Shown here one piece after another: positions 40,175 through 52,370 of a stretch of 64,000 nucleotides of DNA. The notes beneath the pieces were generated by a model. The model was given only the letters and a program-made list of their open reading frames with translations. It had not been told where the DNA came from and searched no databases. Position 1 is the first letter of the stretch. Each line of letters opens with the position of its first letter. The DNA comes from Ifrita kowaldi. Taxonomy: Eukaryota > Chordata > Aves > Passeriformes > Cinclosomatidae. A program made the translations under genes and the position numbers. Location of the stretch: contig VZRS01014440.1 of NCBI GenBank assembly GCA_013398055.1, forward strand, positions 248,001 to 312,000, given 5' to 3'.

Positions 40175-43100
40175 GCAGTAAATTCTGTCCCCTCGTACCT
40201 ACTGGTTAGCCTGACTGAGTCTTGTGCAATTGAAACACTGTAGGCAAGGGTAGGGACTTTTGCCTGGGAACACTTTTAATGCCTTAAAACGCAGGAATGT
40301 TGCATAAAGGAAACAAATGTATCAGGCCAAGGATACATAAGCACAGATTAATATTGCAATATTTCACTAGTTGCAAGTTCTCAACAATTCCTGTGTTAAA
40401 GTGTTTCAATATAAGCATTCCTTATTTCTTTTTTCACGGGACTCCACCCATCACACAAGACACTTAATTTAAAAAGCGATCTAAAACGGTCTCCGACAAG
40501 ACCTATTAGAACTTTGGCAATTCTGAAAAATTACCAAGCAAGTATGGATTTTGTTTTCCAAATTAGCAAGGAAATGAAACAAGAAGTTAAATGAACCAAA
40601 GACAATATATCACAAGATGAGTAACTTGAGAAGTACTATTTAAATCAAAAGTAGATTTCATGGTAAATAGTAACTATCCTAAACCGCATGGAATAAAAGT
40701 ACTAAAATCTCATCAGTGACACTTCTTTTTCCACCCACCCCCCCTCTATTTTAAATATATGATGAAAAGTGACAGAGCCATTGTTTGTGTGGAAATTATG
40801 AAGCATGCTGATTAGCTAAGCATGTAATAAAGAGGTTATGAATTCCCAGCAAGCTGACAGAAATTTAGGTGTCTGAAAAATACATTGCAGAGTTGTGGCT
40901 ATGAGTTTTCACTTCAGTTTCTTCTTTAGTTTTTTTCCCCCTATGATAAGTGAACATATGGAGATTAATTTAAGTGTGGGAGTGACAGTGTAGATGCCTA
41001 ATTAATTGCCCTAGAAAATAAAAAAATTTTCTGCCTTACCCATAGAGGCAATTTGCTCAAAGTAGTGCCTTACATTATCAAAATCTGGATGTAATATGCA
41101 GTATTTGATGTAAAAACTGGACAAAAGGCAGGAACCGTAGTTAAGAACACAACCTAGCCATTAGCAAACATTTCAAGTTGGAGCAGGTAAACTGTGCTGA
41201 CATGTGTGTGTTTTGATTACTGCTTGTTGGCTACTGAAGAACTATGAATATGAATAGGTACAAGTGAAATAGCAATGAATTTATAAATAAACAAATGTTA
41301 TGGTCAAATGGACATAGAGGTGAGTTTTCCTTCTCAGCTTCAGCAGAGGATGTTTTCAGGAGAGGTAAGGGTGAAACAGAATGTGGTTTGCTACCCTCAT
41401 ATAGCTCTGGTAGACACTGGGTTTACATTTTCAAGTTTTAGGTCTTCATGCTTTGTCAGTTCTTGCCTTTTTCTTTCCGTAACATTTGTTCCCCCATAGC
41501 ATTATCAATGTGGCAGATAGTTTTTAGTAAAGAATTTCCTGAAAGCTCTTCAGTGTGATGTTACCTACACTATGGGGTTTGTTGGTTTTTATTCTGAAGA
41601 GGAGCTGATGGATGTTGTCATCACACTGTACAAGTCCCCTCTCCTAAGGGGAATACTCTGTTAAGGTTTTCAAGTTGCTAGGGGAGAAAAAGGTTTTCAT
41701 GGATAAAGCAGCTCTGACAACATACAAGAAGAGAGTGTCTGAAAAACCTCAGAAATGTGCAGTGGTCTCTGTCAGGTAGGCTTTATGGCTGATGTGACAC
41801 AGCTCTCCAAACCATTATACAAGTGGTGCTGATTACAGATTTCATGAGTAGACATGGCACTACAGACAGGACACTTGAATGACTACGTAAGTTAGTAGGG
41901 AGAGATTACAAAACTCAGTAGTAAAAGACCACATAACTTATTTTATAAGACAGGTACAATTAAAGGAAGACAACCATCCATCATCCAAAATAGAAACTTG
42001 AATTATTGTACTATAAAGCGTCTCCTCATTATCCTGCAGAGGCATAGCCCTCATATGTTTTCATTGGCTATGAAAGACAACTTATATTTGATTCAAGTCT
42101 TCAGAGACATTATTTTTTCTTATGTGTTTTCCATTTCCAAAGGGCAGCGCCCAACAAATCAAATGTTTTGAACCTTGCAAACCTGTCGTCAAACCTCCAA
42201 AGTTCAGGAGAATGCTTAAATGGGCCTTAAATAAAAGGATAAGAGTGTGATGAAAAAGCAAATAGTTTCACCTAAAATTTAGCAGCAATTCAGTGGACAA
42301 AAAAAAAAAAGAAAAAATATGGAAACCTTTTTTGGGTAAAGCAAATTGTTTAATTGCAAGGTTATGCTATCATTAAATAGGGAGTAGCAATTATATCAAA
42401 CCATATTAATAAAAGTACAACAATGTTATTAGCTTGTAAAATTAAATTTAATGAGTGAACAATATATGAAACTTAAAGTGTAACAAAGAATAACGAATAT
42501 CTCTTTGTGGATTAGATTTTGTCTTTAGAAAAAAGGATTTTAAACTTTATTAAGGACACTTGAATTTTATAATTTAGAGAACAAACTGATATTGTAAATG
42601 GTTGATACATATTTTCTTTCATTACATCTTCTCTTTGTCAAAGCAATATGAAACCCATTGTTAAGATAAATATTAACTATGAAGAACAGCAAATATCAGA
42701 GGTGACAATAATAAAATGTGGATATTTTCCCCCCAGAATTTCAGACTGTAAGAAGCTTGACTCTGCCATGTTCATTCTGGTGAATATTGCTTTATTTATT
42801 TACCACCTAACTGGTACTATCTGGCATTTAGTAAATTAGCTTTTTTAAGATCTCTTGCACTGACAATCCATTAGAAGGCTCTTGCCTTTTCAACTACAAT
42901 AAAAAGTAAGCATATTGTCTTTTCAATGTACACAAACATTATTTAAGCTCATCTGAATACTCATGAAACTTTGATGTCTTCCACAATTTTCACAGATATC
43001 ACCTTTTACTCCTTCTTGCATTTGATTTTGACAACATAAAGTTCCTCCTTATTATATTTTGACACCTGATTATATTTTGAATTTTTTTTGCTTTGTAATC

Positions 43101-43385
43101 ACATCTATGCATACAGATATCATAATATAAGAACACTGCAGAAGAATAAAATGAAAGCACCAAATAATAAAAATTATTTCTCCTAAGACATTTAATGTAC
43201 AGCAAAATATGGCAGCTATTCTTTAAACATTGTATTAATTAAACAGATCCTCCAGTCATCAGCTAAAAGTACACAATTTAGAAACAAAAATAGAAAAGCA
43301 AGCCAAATGTAGAGAACAGATAGTCACTATCAGGAAGGAAGAAACATTGTATAAGCAACATAGAGAAACCTCATGAGTAGTGTTT

Positions 43386-43520
43386 AAAACAAAAAAAACA
43401 AAAACCAAAAAAACCAAAAAAAAAAAAAAAACCCAAAAAACCCATACCAAAACCAACCAGCCAACCAAAAAAACCCAAAAAACCCAAACTCAACCAAACC
43501 CCAACAACAATACCCCAAAA
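43386..43520. repeat. Long A/C-only low-complexity tract
   Basis: In 135 bases only four are not A or C (T at 43445, G at 43460, T at 43490 and T at 43511). Units are of the AAAAACC and AAAAAACCC kind. The K/T-rich + frame and W/F-rich - frame over it are products of the tract. Confidence 0.92.
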
Positions 43521-45133
43521 CTTGTGTCACTAAAGCCAAGTGGAAACATACCATACCATACATACCATACAGAGTATGACATAAAAATGAAATATTTATC
43601 TTAAACACTAATAAAATATTTTTGATATAATTTAGATACATTTGGATGTACTATACCTCTTATTTCACTGATGGTTCAAAATACAAACAAAAGGAATTGG
43701 AACACAGGTGAATGCATTTTATATGATAATTATTTGTACTTTTTGCTCAGATAGTTTTTAATTCCTGCAGACTAATAGAGTTCCTCTAAAGACAACCCTG
43801 AAAAATAGGAAATGGCTGGATTGCACCAGTCCACTAATGAATATCTAAGACACAATGACTCAGGAGCAGCTTGAGATCCATTACCCCTCTAATTTGTCCT
43901 TACTCTGAAAATTAATAAATGTCTTTCTAAATCTCTATACTCCAATAGGTCAACATATACGAAGTGCTAGCTGAGTAAGGGTGTGTGGAACCAGGACTTT
44001 GCTGTTTAATTTTCTTCGTTCCTTCCTCCTTCCTACCACTTTGGGAAAGAGGTGAGCACCCAGCAAAGTTGTGCACCCTTTTCACCCAGTGGGCCGTAGG
44101 TGAAAAGTGGGGAAGTTGAACAACAAAATAAGTTGGACCTGATCGGTGACTTCTATTTTAAAAAATACTTGCTGATCCTTGTAACCCTGCTGAAAATGAC
44201 ACACACTACGAGGCTTCAGAGCAGATGCTTCTTTGATGTATTTCAGGACTGCAAAAAAGTTGAAATATATTAAGAGGAAAAACCCCAACAAGCATTCCTT
44301 TTTCTTGTAAGGATTGCAAATTAGTGCACTTTTTTAAATTTTCAAAGGACAGACTGGAGTTTCGGTAAATACTTTTCAATATTGCACATGGAAGACGATG
44401 TCTGTACTGAGATACATAAGGAAACTTCGTGACACAACACAAGTAATATAATTTCGTGAGTTCCTTTAGGCAGTTTATGTCCTAAACCTGCAAAGGCATG
44501 TACAAGTTCAAGTTAATCTACATACCTGTTCTGTTTGGAGCTTGCAACAGAGTGATTTTAAAAATGCCCCATCTAATACAAGTATGAGATATATGTTATA
44601 TTCATTGATTTTTTTTCATGTCATTGTATTTACTTTTGTCAACCATAAAACCAAAAATATTATAAGAATATATCCCAATGCGGAACACATTGCAGGAGAA
44701 AATAGAAATGCTGTAGTAAACTATTAAAAAACCCTACCCCTCAGCCTCAAAACAAAAATTTTTGAAGGGAGGCAAAAAATTATGTTATTTATGTCTGTCT
44801 CAGTAAACAATGGGAAACTCCACACAATAAAAGTACTGCAGTATGGGATAAGAGTATTTTTATAGCTACATCTCTGAATTTCCTGGCATTAAGGGTTTAA
44901 GAGAGGTGCTTTATCTTAGCTTTACTTGCCTGCCAATTTAATGTTTCATGGAGTTTTTTATCTAATTTAGAAAAGAGGAATAGATCAGAGGAAAAGAAAA
45001 AAAAAAACCCAAACAAACCTTATCTGTACAACACTGTCTTTTTTCTGGCTGTAGAGGTCTTAATTAACTCCTGCTGATTTCGTTTCTTATGGTTAACATC
45101 CATGGTTTACCATAAGAGTTCTGGTTCCTTTTT

Positions 45134-45181
45134 AAAAACAAACAAACAAAACCACAAACAAACAAACAAAACCCAACAACA
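45134..45181. repeat. (AAAC)n A/C-only tract
   Basis: Forty-eight consecutive A or C bases, largely (AAAC)n, with the K/N/Q-rich + frame at 45102-45329 deriving from it. Confidence 0.9.
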
Positions 45182-48100
45182 TTTTGTATGGTTCCCATTT
45201 AAAACCATCAGATCTCCTAACTTTTTTTCTAAAATGGATGTTTTTGCTTGTCTTCACAGCAAAATTAAAATTCATAGGGATATGCCTGAGGAAAGAAACA
45301 TAATAAGGAAAGGAACAATTTTGGTTTAGGTAACAAGGTGGATTTTCTAATACTGAGGGAATTTGTGGTAGTTTTACTGTTTTCTTACAATTTTTAAATT
45401 TTTTTTTTGCTAATTATAATACTGTTCTAGAGTTTTAGCTGGACATCTTTTTAGATTGGTTTCCTTCTTAAACAAGATCTCTATATGTATTTGTATATTT
45501 TTATATTTGTTTATACATACCAACACTATTTTTGAGGGGGATTCTTGACCATTTTTCAAGTGCTTACATTTCCTTGTACTTTGACAGACCATCACAGACT
45601 CAAACAGAGCCACATAAAGGTCGGAGGCAGATAAATATACAGTGATTTCAAAGATCAAATCTTGGGTCTCAGTGACATTTTCAAAAATGTTGTGAGAGTT
45701 CTGTCACTTGGACCCTGCAACTCAAACCGTATTCTTAAGAAACTCCATGCACCACGTCCATTGCAGGACCCACAGTTGTTTTCTTCCTATGGCCTGCTGG
45801 TCCTGCAGCACTTTTAAAGGCCACTTACCTATGCTGTCAAGGACATCTCATACAACTTCTCCTATCTGTAGTTTCACAGAGCAGCTGTGGGCCCTTTCTG
45901 CTGTCCTGGTGGGCCATTCTGAGTGCATGGCTTGGTACAAAAGGCACTGCCAGGGCTTGGGGGCTTGAACTTGAAAGGCACTGAGAACTAGTTGAACAGT
46001 GAAAATGGCCTGGTTGTTTTTAACATCAAGCTAAGTGAAATACAATAAACAAATGTAAGTTTTACCGTAAATCTAATATTGAATAGAGATAAAAGTCTTC
46101 TACATGTATTCACTTTAAAATACCTTCTAGTAATCCAAGACATTTAAACTGAAATAGGCATCAGCTTCAGTTTAATTAATAATAGTAATTACTAAGCATG
46201 TGCAGCTCTCACCGAATCCAGTCAGAACTGAAGATAACAAAATTGTCAGTGTTTGGACTGCTCTCATGTACAAAATATTTTTCTATTTTTTAATCCACTT
46301 GTCTCCTAAAACAAACTGCCTTTACTGCTGCCTAACATGTTGTAGCCTGAAGATAACCTACAGCAGTACTATTACTAGATGTACCCATAACATGATATAT
46401 TCAAGCTTCAGCAGCTCGAGACAAGGCTGCCATATTGCCATATTGAGAAAAGGGAACTTAGAGGAAAATTCTATTGATCTTTTCTACTAGAACATAATAG
46501 AAATGTAGTTTCTGTTATAAGAACCTAGTTAATTTTCCTCATTTTTATGAGTTGACAAGCAACATTCTGAATTATTTTTAAAAGTTTGCTTCCGCTTACC
46601 TTAATATTTATGATTCTGTTATTACCTGATAATAGAGACAACATCCAAGGCAAGACTTTCATCTTTTGACTGCTCGCAGTCTACATTTAAACACTGTAAG
46701 CATACTTGATTTTATATATACACAAGTATAAACATTTTCTGAAATACTTTTGCTATAATTTATACTACTGTGGAGAGTGATTTGTTTTTAAGCTTTGATA
46801 CTAGATATTTTATATCCTCACCTTTTCATACATATCCAAATTTTGACCTTGAAAATCTTCAGATCTGTATTTATAATCTGAAAAAGATTATTCCTAAATA
46901 AGTCTTGCAAGGCTGAGCATGGAGGTTTAAACTATTAAAAAATGAGTGCGAAGTAGGTCATTAGTAATATTCTTTAAATGCAATTTTAGGTAGCTGGGAT
47001 AATTTTCTTAGTATCTTAAAACTAGACAAGATGATTTAGTGCTGTATGTGATTAACAAAGTAAACAATTTATTCCACTGTGTTCTGGTCATCATTTATCA
47101 TTTGAATGACTAATTCTTGACTAAGGTAGTAGAAATAAGGTAGTAAATCTTTTCGGTTACTCCTCCTTGGAAGAAATGCAGAACAGGAACTGTTACCTCT
47201 AATGACTCTTAAATGTTTCAAACCCATCTTGGACAATCAACAAGGGGGAGAAATGCTAATGTTGGCTGAAGGAACCCAAACCGTAATTGAATTATCTATT
47301 TTCTTATCCCCAGGACTTTGAACTAGCATTGCTAAGAGACCACATATTTTGCTCCTTAAGAAATTTACCAACACTGATGAGATCAGGGAGGGGCTACTCT
47401 TCATAAGACCAATTTTTGTGAGTCAGGAGTGTGACTCAGACTGGTCAGTGATGTTGATGTTTGTTAGCATCAATGAGAGATAGCTTGGTTACCCCTTTTG
47501 CTTATTATCTTGGGGAGAGGAGGAAAAACAAGTAAGTCCCTTGTCACTTGATCATATTGGAGAGGAACACAACAATTTACAAACCAAATATTCAGTCAGC
47601 ATGAACTGGAGTACATCACAAAAAGGAGTGAAACCAATGAAGCCTCACAAACTCACATCAGCGGAAAAGAGGGTCTCAAAGAAAAGGCCACAACTTCATC
47701 AGACAAGTTAGAAGGCTTGAAAAGCAACACATCTAAAAGCATGCACAGTATCATAAATCTAATGAACTAACATTTTTATTTCAATCCAGAACTGTACATA
47801 CCATGGACCCCCAAAAGGACCTCTGTAGTTTGGTAAGTAAAATGGCCACTCCTACATTTTGAGTCTTGGGTTGACAGGTGAGCTGCAGGAGCAATGCATG
47901 TCCATACCAAGAAGCTGATGTCTTACAGCAGCTCCTGGGAAATGGGAACAGTAGCTTATTTTTAACAAACCCTTCTAGTCAACTGGAAAAAACTGCTTCT
48001 GGGTCAGCCTTGCTTGAAACTTCGGCCATCCTTTAGGGATTCAAGAATGAATTTGCCTTGGGGGAGAAAGTAGCAACTCCAAACTGGGGAAGCACTACAT

Positions 48101-51100
48101 AGGAAAAGTCACTTCTCTGGAGGTAGCTGGATGCTCACTAGACGCATTTTTAGTAGTTATTTACTGAGTGATAGTATACATCCATTTCCCAGTCATTTCT
48201 CACTTTCTAAGAGGCAACCATGGTCATACTATGTCATCACCATCCATACTTGGTTCTAATGATTTACATTTTATCATGAAAGGCTTACCAAATGGTTTTA
48301 ATTTTTCCTGCTCTTTATAGATCTGTAAATTATTGCTATCCCACCCTGCTCTATTTTCCCCTTCTCTCTCATGCCTGCTCAAATTCCTTTAACTAGTCAA
48401 ATTCTTCATCAATTCTAGGATTTATGGTTTGTTGGGTTTTTTTTATATTTGTATGTAGACATCGTCCCCTTGTTCATGAAATACCTTTCATCTGCTCTGG
48501 GACTGTAATGTTGCTGGGCTGCAGAGGTGCCTGAAAAGAACACGTAAAGAAGAAACAGCTAACATATGAAGTACAGTGTATCTTTTTCTGATGTATTTCA
48601 TATACAACATACATGAAAACTGATTTGTGTAATAACTGTTAATCTGTTACTCCTCTCATTGTTTTGTTCATTCTTTTAATCTTTCACCCTCCCAATCCTG
48701 CAGTATCACACTGAAACATAAAACTGAATGAAAAAAAAAAATCCAAAATTGTTGAGAGGGAAATTGAATAGAGAAAATAAAATCAACTATTTGAAATTAT
48801 CATATGCATTCTCGAGGGGAAGCACATTATGCACAAATCCTGAGCTCCGGAACAGTCAAGAGAAAGAATTTTGAGCTGATAAAAATGCAAATGTTTACAG
48901 AAACGCCTCTTTCCTAAAGGTGGGGTGGAGGATTTCAAGATTAAACGGTGATACTGTTTTGTTACACAAGGTCATTGTTAGGCTGCATGGGTGAATGATA
49001 GAGCGATTTGGTCATTGTGCCACCTACACGATGAGTGAGTGGTCTACCGTTTGCCTATCTAGATGGCTGTTTAATCTTTTAGGCAACCGATTGATCTTTT
49101 AGGATGTAGGATACTGGAACAATCACAAGATGCAACCACCAGGGCCTGTCAGGAATGAGCTCATGGCATCAGCCAGGAGCACGGAAAACGGGAATCTTCT
49201 CCACGGTGGACTGAAGAGATTGGTCAAACAGTAGTACAGAACTGAGAAAGGCAACTGGGAGAAGTGTACCTGGTACAGAAACATTTGGTTCTGCAAAACC
49301 CGTGGAAGCTTTAGACACTCATATCTCCTTGCTCACACACAAATATCCCCCTAACTTTGCACGCTTATTCTGTGCTCTCCACTTCCATCCAATTTAATAA
49401 ACTGATTGAGTTTGAACAGGATTAATACTAACAGAATAGTCAAGAAAACAATTTCAAAAAAGTTAAGATCTAGACACCTAATATGAAAAGCCTGTTTTCA
49501 CTCTTCTCAGATCAGGCCCACCACGAGATTTTGCCAAAAGTCCCCTAGTTGATACAGGATGGTGAGGTGAGCACTCAGACCTTGGTCACCTTATTCATTT
49601 TTGACCAAATATTGTAACAATCCAAATACCCTAATTCTTACTCTTATGTTAAAAGTCTCGTAGCAAGTAGATTAGATACAGGCAATCCACTTACATGTTC
49701 TGTGACACACTTTCTGTGTCTATTAAAATGTGTGATGCCTGTGTCATTAGTATGTTGGTCATGGAACTGAGCTGAACTACTGGCACTGATTCGTCAAATC
49801 TGGCATTTCCAAATGGTCTGCAAACCAGTCTGAATTTTCCTGAAATGATACCGTTTCCTCAAAAGTTAAATGAAAGGTCTCCAGAAATATTCCTTTTGTG
49901 CATCTTGGTTTTGCTCGCTTTATACCATTAGTGACCTACATTATACGGAATGTTTTCTGTTAGTCAATTATATGTAATAATCTTTAGAAACAGCAGAAGC
50001 ACCTATTTTCTCACAGAAAAAAAATTATGAAATCTGTTGGATATTGAGGATTAATTTCGAAAATTTTTAAATCCTCAGGGAGAAGATTCTGTGGAGATAT
50101 AAGAAATTTCTCCTTCTTTTCAGTCAATGTGTTGCATGTTTTTATACTAGCCCTGTGTATCAATGCAAGAGGAACATTAAGTGACTATTGTGTGCTTTAA
50201 AAAATGTATCCACTTAGAGAATTCTGGTATAAAAGATGATTATATGTACCCCTCCCACCTTTGCTTCCTTCCTGTGAAGAAAATAGGACATTATTCCAAT
50301 TTCATAGAAAAAGTACTGAAGCACAACCTACCTACCTTCCCTCAAGACAAACGGAAGCAGGTACAGACATGTACCCAAACTGCAGGGCTTTAAACACATC
50401 ATCTCCTTCTTAGCTGTACCAAAGCTAATTTTATCTGCCCGAGAGCTAGGAGATACGACAGAACTGTGCAGAACACATCTGCCAGTCTTATAAAGCTGTA
50501 CTGAGAAATGCAATTTCCAAGTGCCTGGGGAAGGAAGCCTCACTGAACTACAGCCATAAGTACAGAGGAGGATGCTGAACTGCAAACAGAATGTAAGAGA
50601 ATTTGTTTTATGTATGTTCAGATAGTTTTATATTCTCCTTCTGGGAAGAAGTGCAAGAAATGTCCTCAGCAGAACAGTCTGCAGGATTGCTTACCTCATT
50701 ATTTTGATTTTTCAATTGACCTCTAGATACGGAGAGGTAAGGTAGTATTTTTAGCAACATCCAAAATGGGCAGGAGCCATTTACTGCTCACAGTCTCTTT
50801 TGATTGCTTCTCTTGAACAAGGAGGAAAATGTAACAGACATTCAGGTAAGAAAGAAAGAGACAATGAACCTTAGGCAAGCCATAATAATAGCGTAGTTAG
50901 GATGATTTATTTATTTGCCAGTCCTTGTGGGCTGCTTTGTGCTGACTTCATCCTGTTGCTTTAACCCTCTAGGCTCTGCATCATCTCGGGTAGAGCTGCA
51001 TAAGCTTCTCCACTCATTTGCTTTGCAGCACTGGGATTTGAACGATAACGAAGGTGAAGCAGGGTATTTATGGCAGGCTCAAAGAACCTGACAGCTTGGG

Positions 51101-51225
51101 ACACAGCTGACCAGTCACACTAGCGAGATGTCCAACAGAGGAGAGGGGAGGATGTCAAAACACAGATCAAAACCCCACACAAATAGGTTATAGAATGGCA
51201 TACAGTTTACGGATGGGTATTTTTC

Positions 51226-51242
51226 ATTGGGCGGGGGCGGGG
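51226..51242. promoter_or_regulatory. Inverted CCAAT and GC boxes at the island edge
   Basis: ATTGG (reverse complement of CCAAT) at 51226-51230 runs directly into GGGCGGGGGCGGGG, two overlapping Sp1-type GC boxes, at 51229-51242. They sit at the upstream edge of the CpG island, a typical place for proximal promoter elements. Another GC box (GGGCGG) lies at 52978-52983. Function is inferred from motif and context only. Confidence 0.45.
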
Positions 51243-51549
51243 GAGCGGTGGGAGATCTACTGCATTGGAAGAGAACTGAAATCAGGGTTTTCACTTCCAG
51301 TTTAATTCCCAGTCCTGTTATTCATTTCCAACATCTCCCCGGACAACTCACTTGGGCTCAAACGTTGATAACCCCATCTGTTTTTCTTTCTCCAATCGAA
51401 GAGCCTTCGGCTGGAGACTGGGAAGCGCTGAACACCTGCGGCCCCCCCACACACCCCGTTCTCCAGGGGGAGCTGCCAGGGTTCTCCGAGAGGCGGACAC
51501 GCCTGACGGGAGGCTGGACCCGGCGCTCCCTGATCCCCACCATCGGCAG

Positions 51550-52348
51550 NNNNNNNNNNNNNNNNNNNNNNNNNNNNNNNNNNNNNNNNNNNNNNNNNNN
51601 NNNNNNNNNNNNNNNNNNNNNNNNNNNNNNNNNNNNNNNNNNNNNNNNNNNNNNNNNNNNNNNNNNNNNNNNNNNNNNNNNNNNNNNNNNNNNNNNNNNN
51701 NNNNNNNNNNNNNNNNNNNNNNNNNNNNNNNNNNNNNNNNNNNNNNNNNNNNNNNNNNNNNNNNNNNNNNNNNNNNNNNNNNNNNNNNNNNNNNNNNNNN
51801 NNNNNNNNNNNNNNNNNNNNNNNNNNNNNNNNNNNNNNNNNNNNNNNNNNNNNNNNNNNNNNNNNNNNNNNNNNNNNNNNNNNNNNNNNNNNNNNNNNNN
51901 NNNNNNNNNNNNNNNNNNNNNNNNNNNNNNNNNNNNNNNNNNNNNNNNNNNNNNNNNNNNNNNNNNNNNNNNNNNNNNNNNNNNNNNNNNNNNNNNNNNN
52001 NNNNNNNNNNNNNNNNNNNNNNNNNNNNNNNNNNNNNNNNNNNNNNNNNNNNNNNNNNNNNNNNNNNNNNNNNNNNNNNNNNNNNNNNNNNNNNNNNNNN
52101 NNNNNNNNNNNNNNNNNNNNNNNNNNNNNNNNNNNNNNNNNNNNNNNNNNNNNNNNNNNNNNNNNNNNNNNNNNNNNNNNNNNNNNNNNNNNNNNNNNNN
52201 NNNNNNNNNNNNNNNNNNNNNNNNNNNNNNNNNNNNNNNNNNNNNNNNNNNNNNNNNNNNNNNNNNNNNNNNNNNNNNNNNNNNNNNNNNNNNNNNNNNN
52301 NNNNNNNNNNNNNNNNNNNNNNNNNNNNNNNNNNNNNNNNNNNNNNNN
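51550..52348. other. Assembly gap, 799 N, inside the CpG island
   Basis: Undetermined bases across the centre of the island. The gap very probably contains the transcription start and most of exon 1 of the gene. GC-rich first exons are frequently missing from bird assemblies made with short reads. Confidence 0.97.
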
Positions 52349-52370
52349 GTGTCGGCCCCACGGCGCAGAG
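52349..52370 (+). CDS. 3' end of a probable first exon, mostly in the gap (partial)
   Basis: The 22 bases after the gap end in GCGCAGAG followed by GTAAGC, a strong match to the vertebrate 5' splice-site consensus (CAG|GTAAGT-like), placed inside a CpG island. This supports a + strand exon ending at 52370. All three frames of the 22 bases are open, so the frame, and whether this end is coding or 5' UTR, cannot be decided. If the frame is CRPHGAE it ends on a codon boundary, which would fit the candidate exon at 55953. The gene is not identified. Confidence 0.45.

Larger units (their letters stand above)
40175..51220. other. Intergenic DNA upstream of the CpG island
   Basis: About 11 kb, mostly AT-rich, with no convincing exon or transposon. 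A/C tracts lie at 43386-43520 and 45134-45181. The region around 40790-41030 has an aspect of conserved non-coding DNA (CCTAATTAATTGCCCT, CATATG E-box). A more GC-rich patch at about 45700-45970 has an 86-codon frame on the + strand that matches nothing I know. Confidence 0.5.

Noticed and set aside
1..51000. Endogenous viral coding genes (gag/pol/env or hepadnavirus-like)
   Set aside because: Only solo LTRs are seen; none of the open frames resembles viral proteins.
51020..51050. GGGATTTGAAC, resembling an inverted tRNA B box
   Set aside because: No A box or cloverleaf could be found at the required distance on the - strand.
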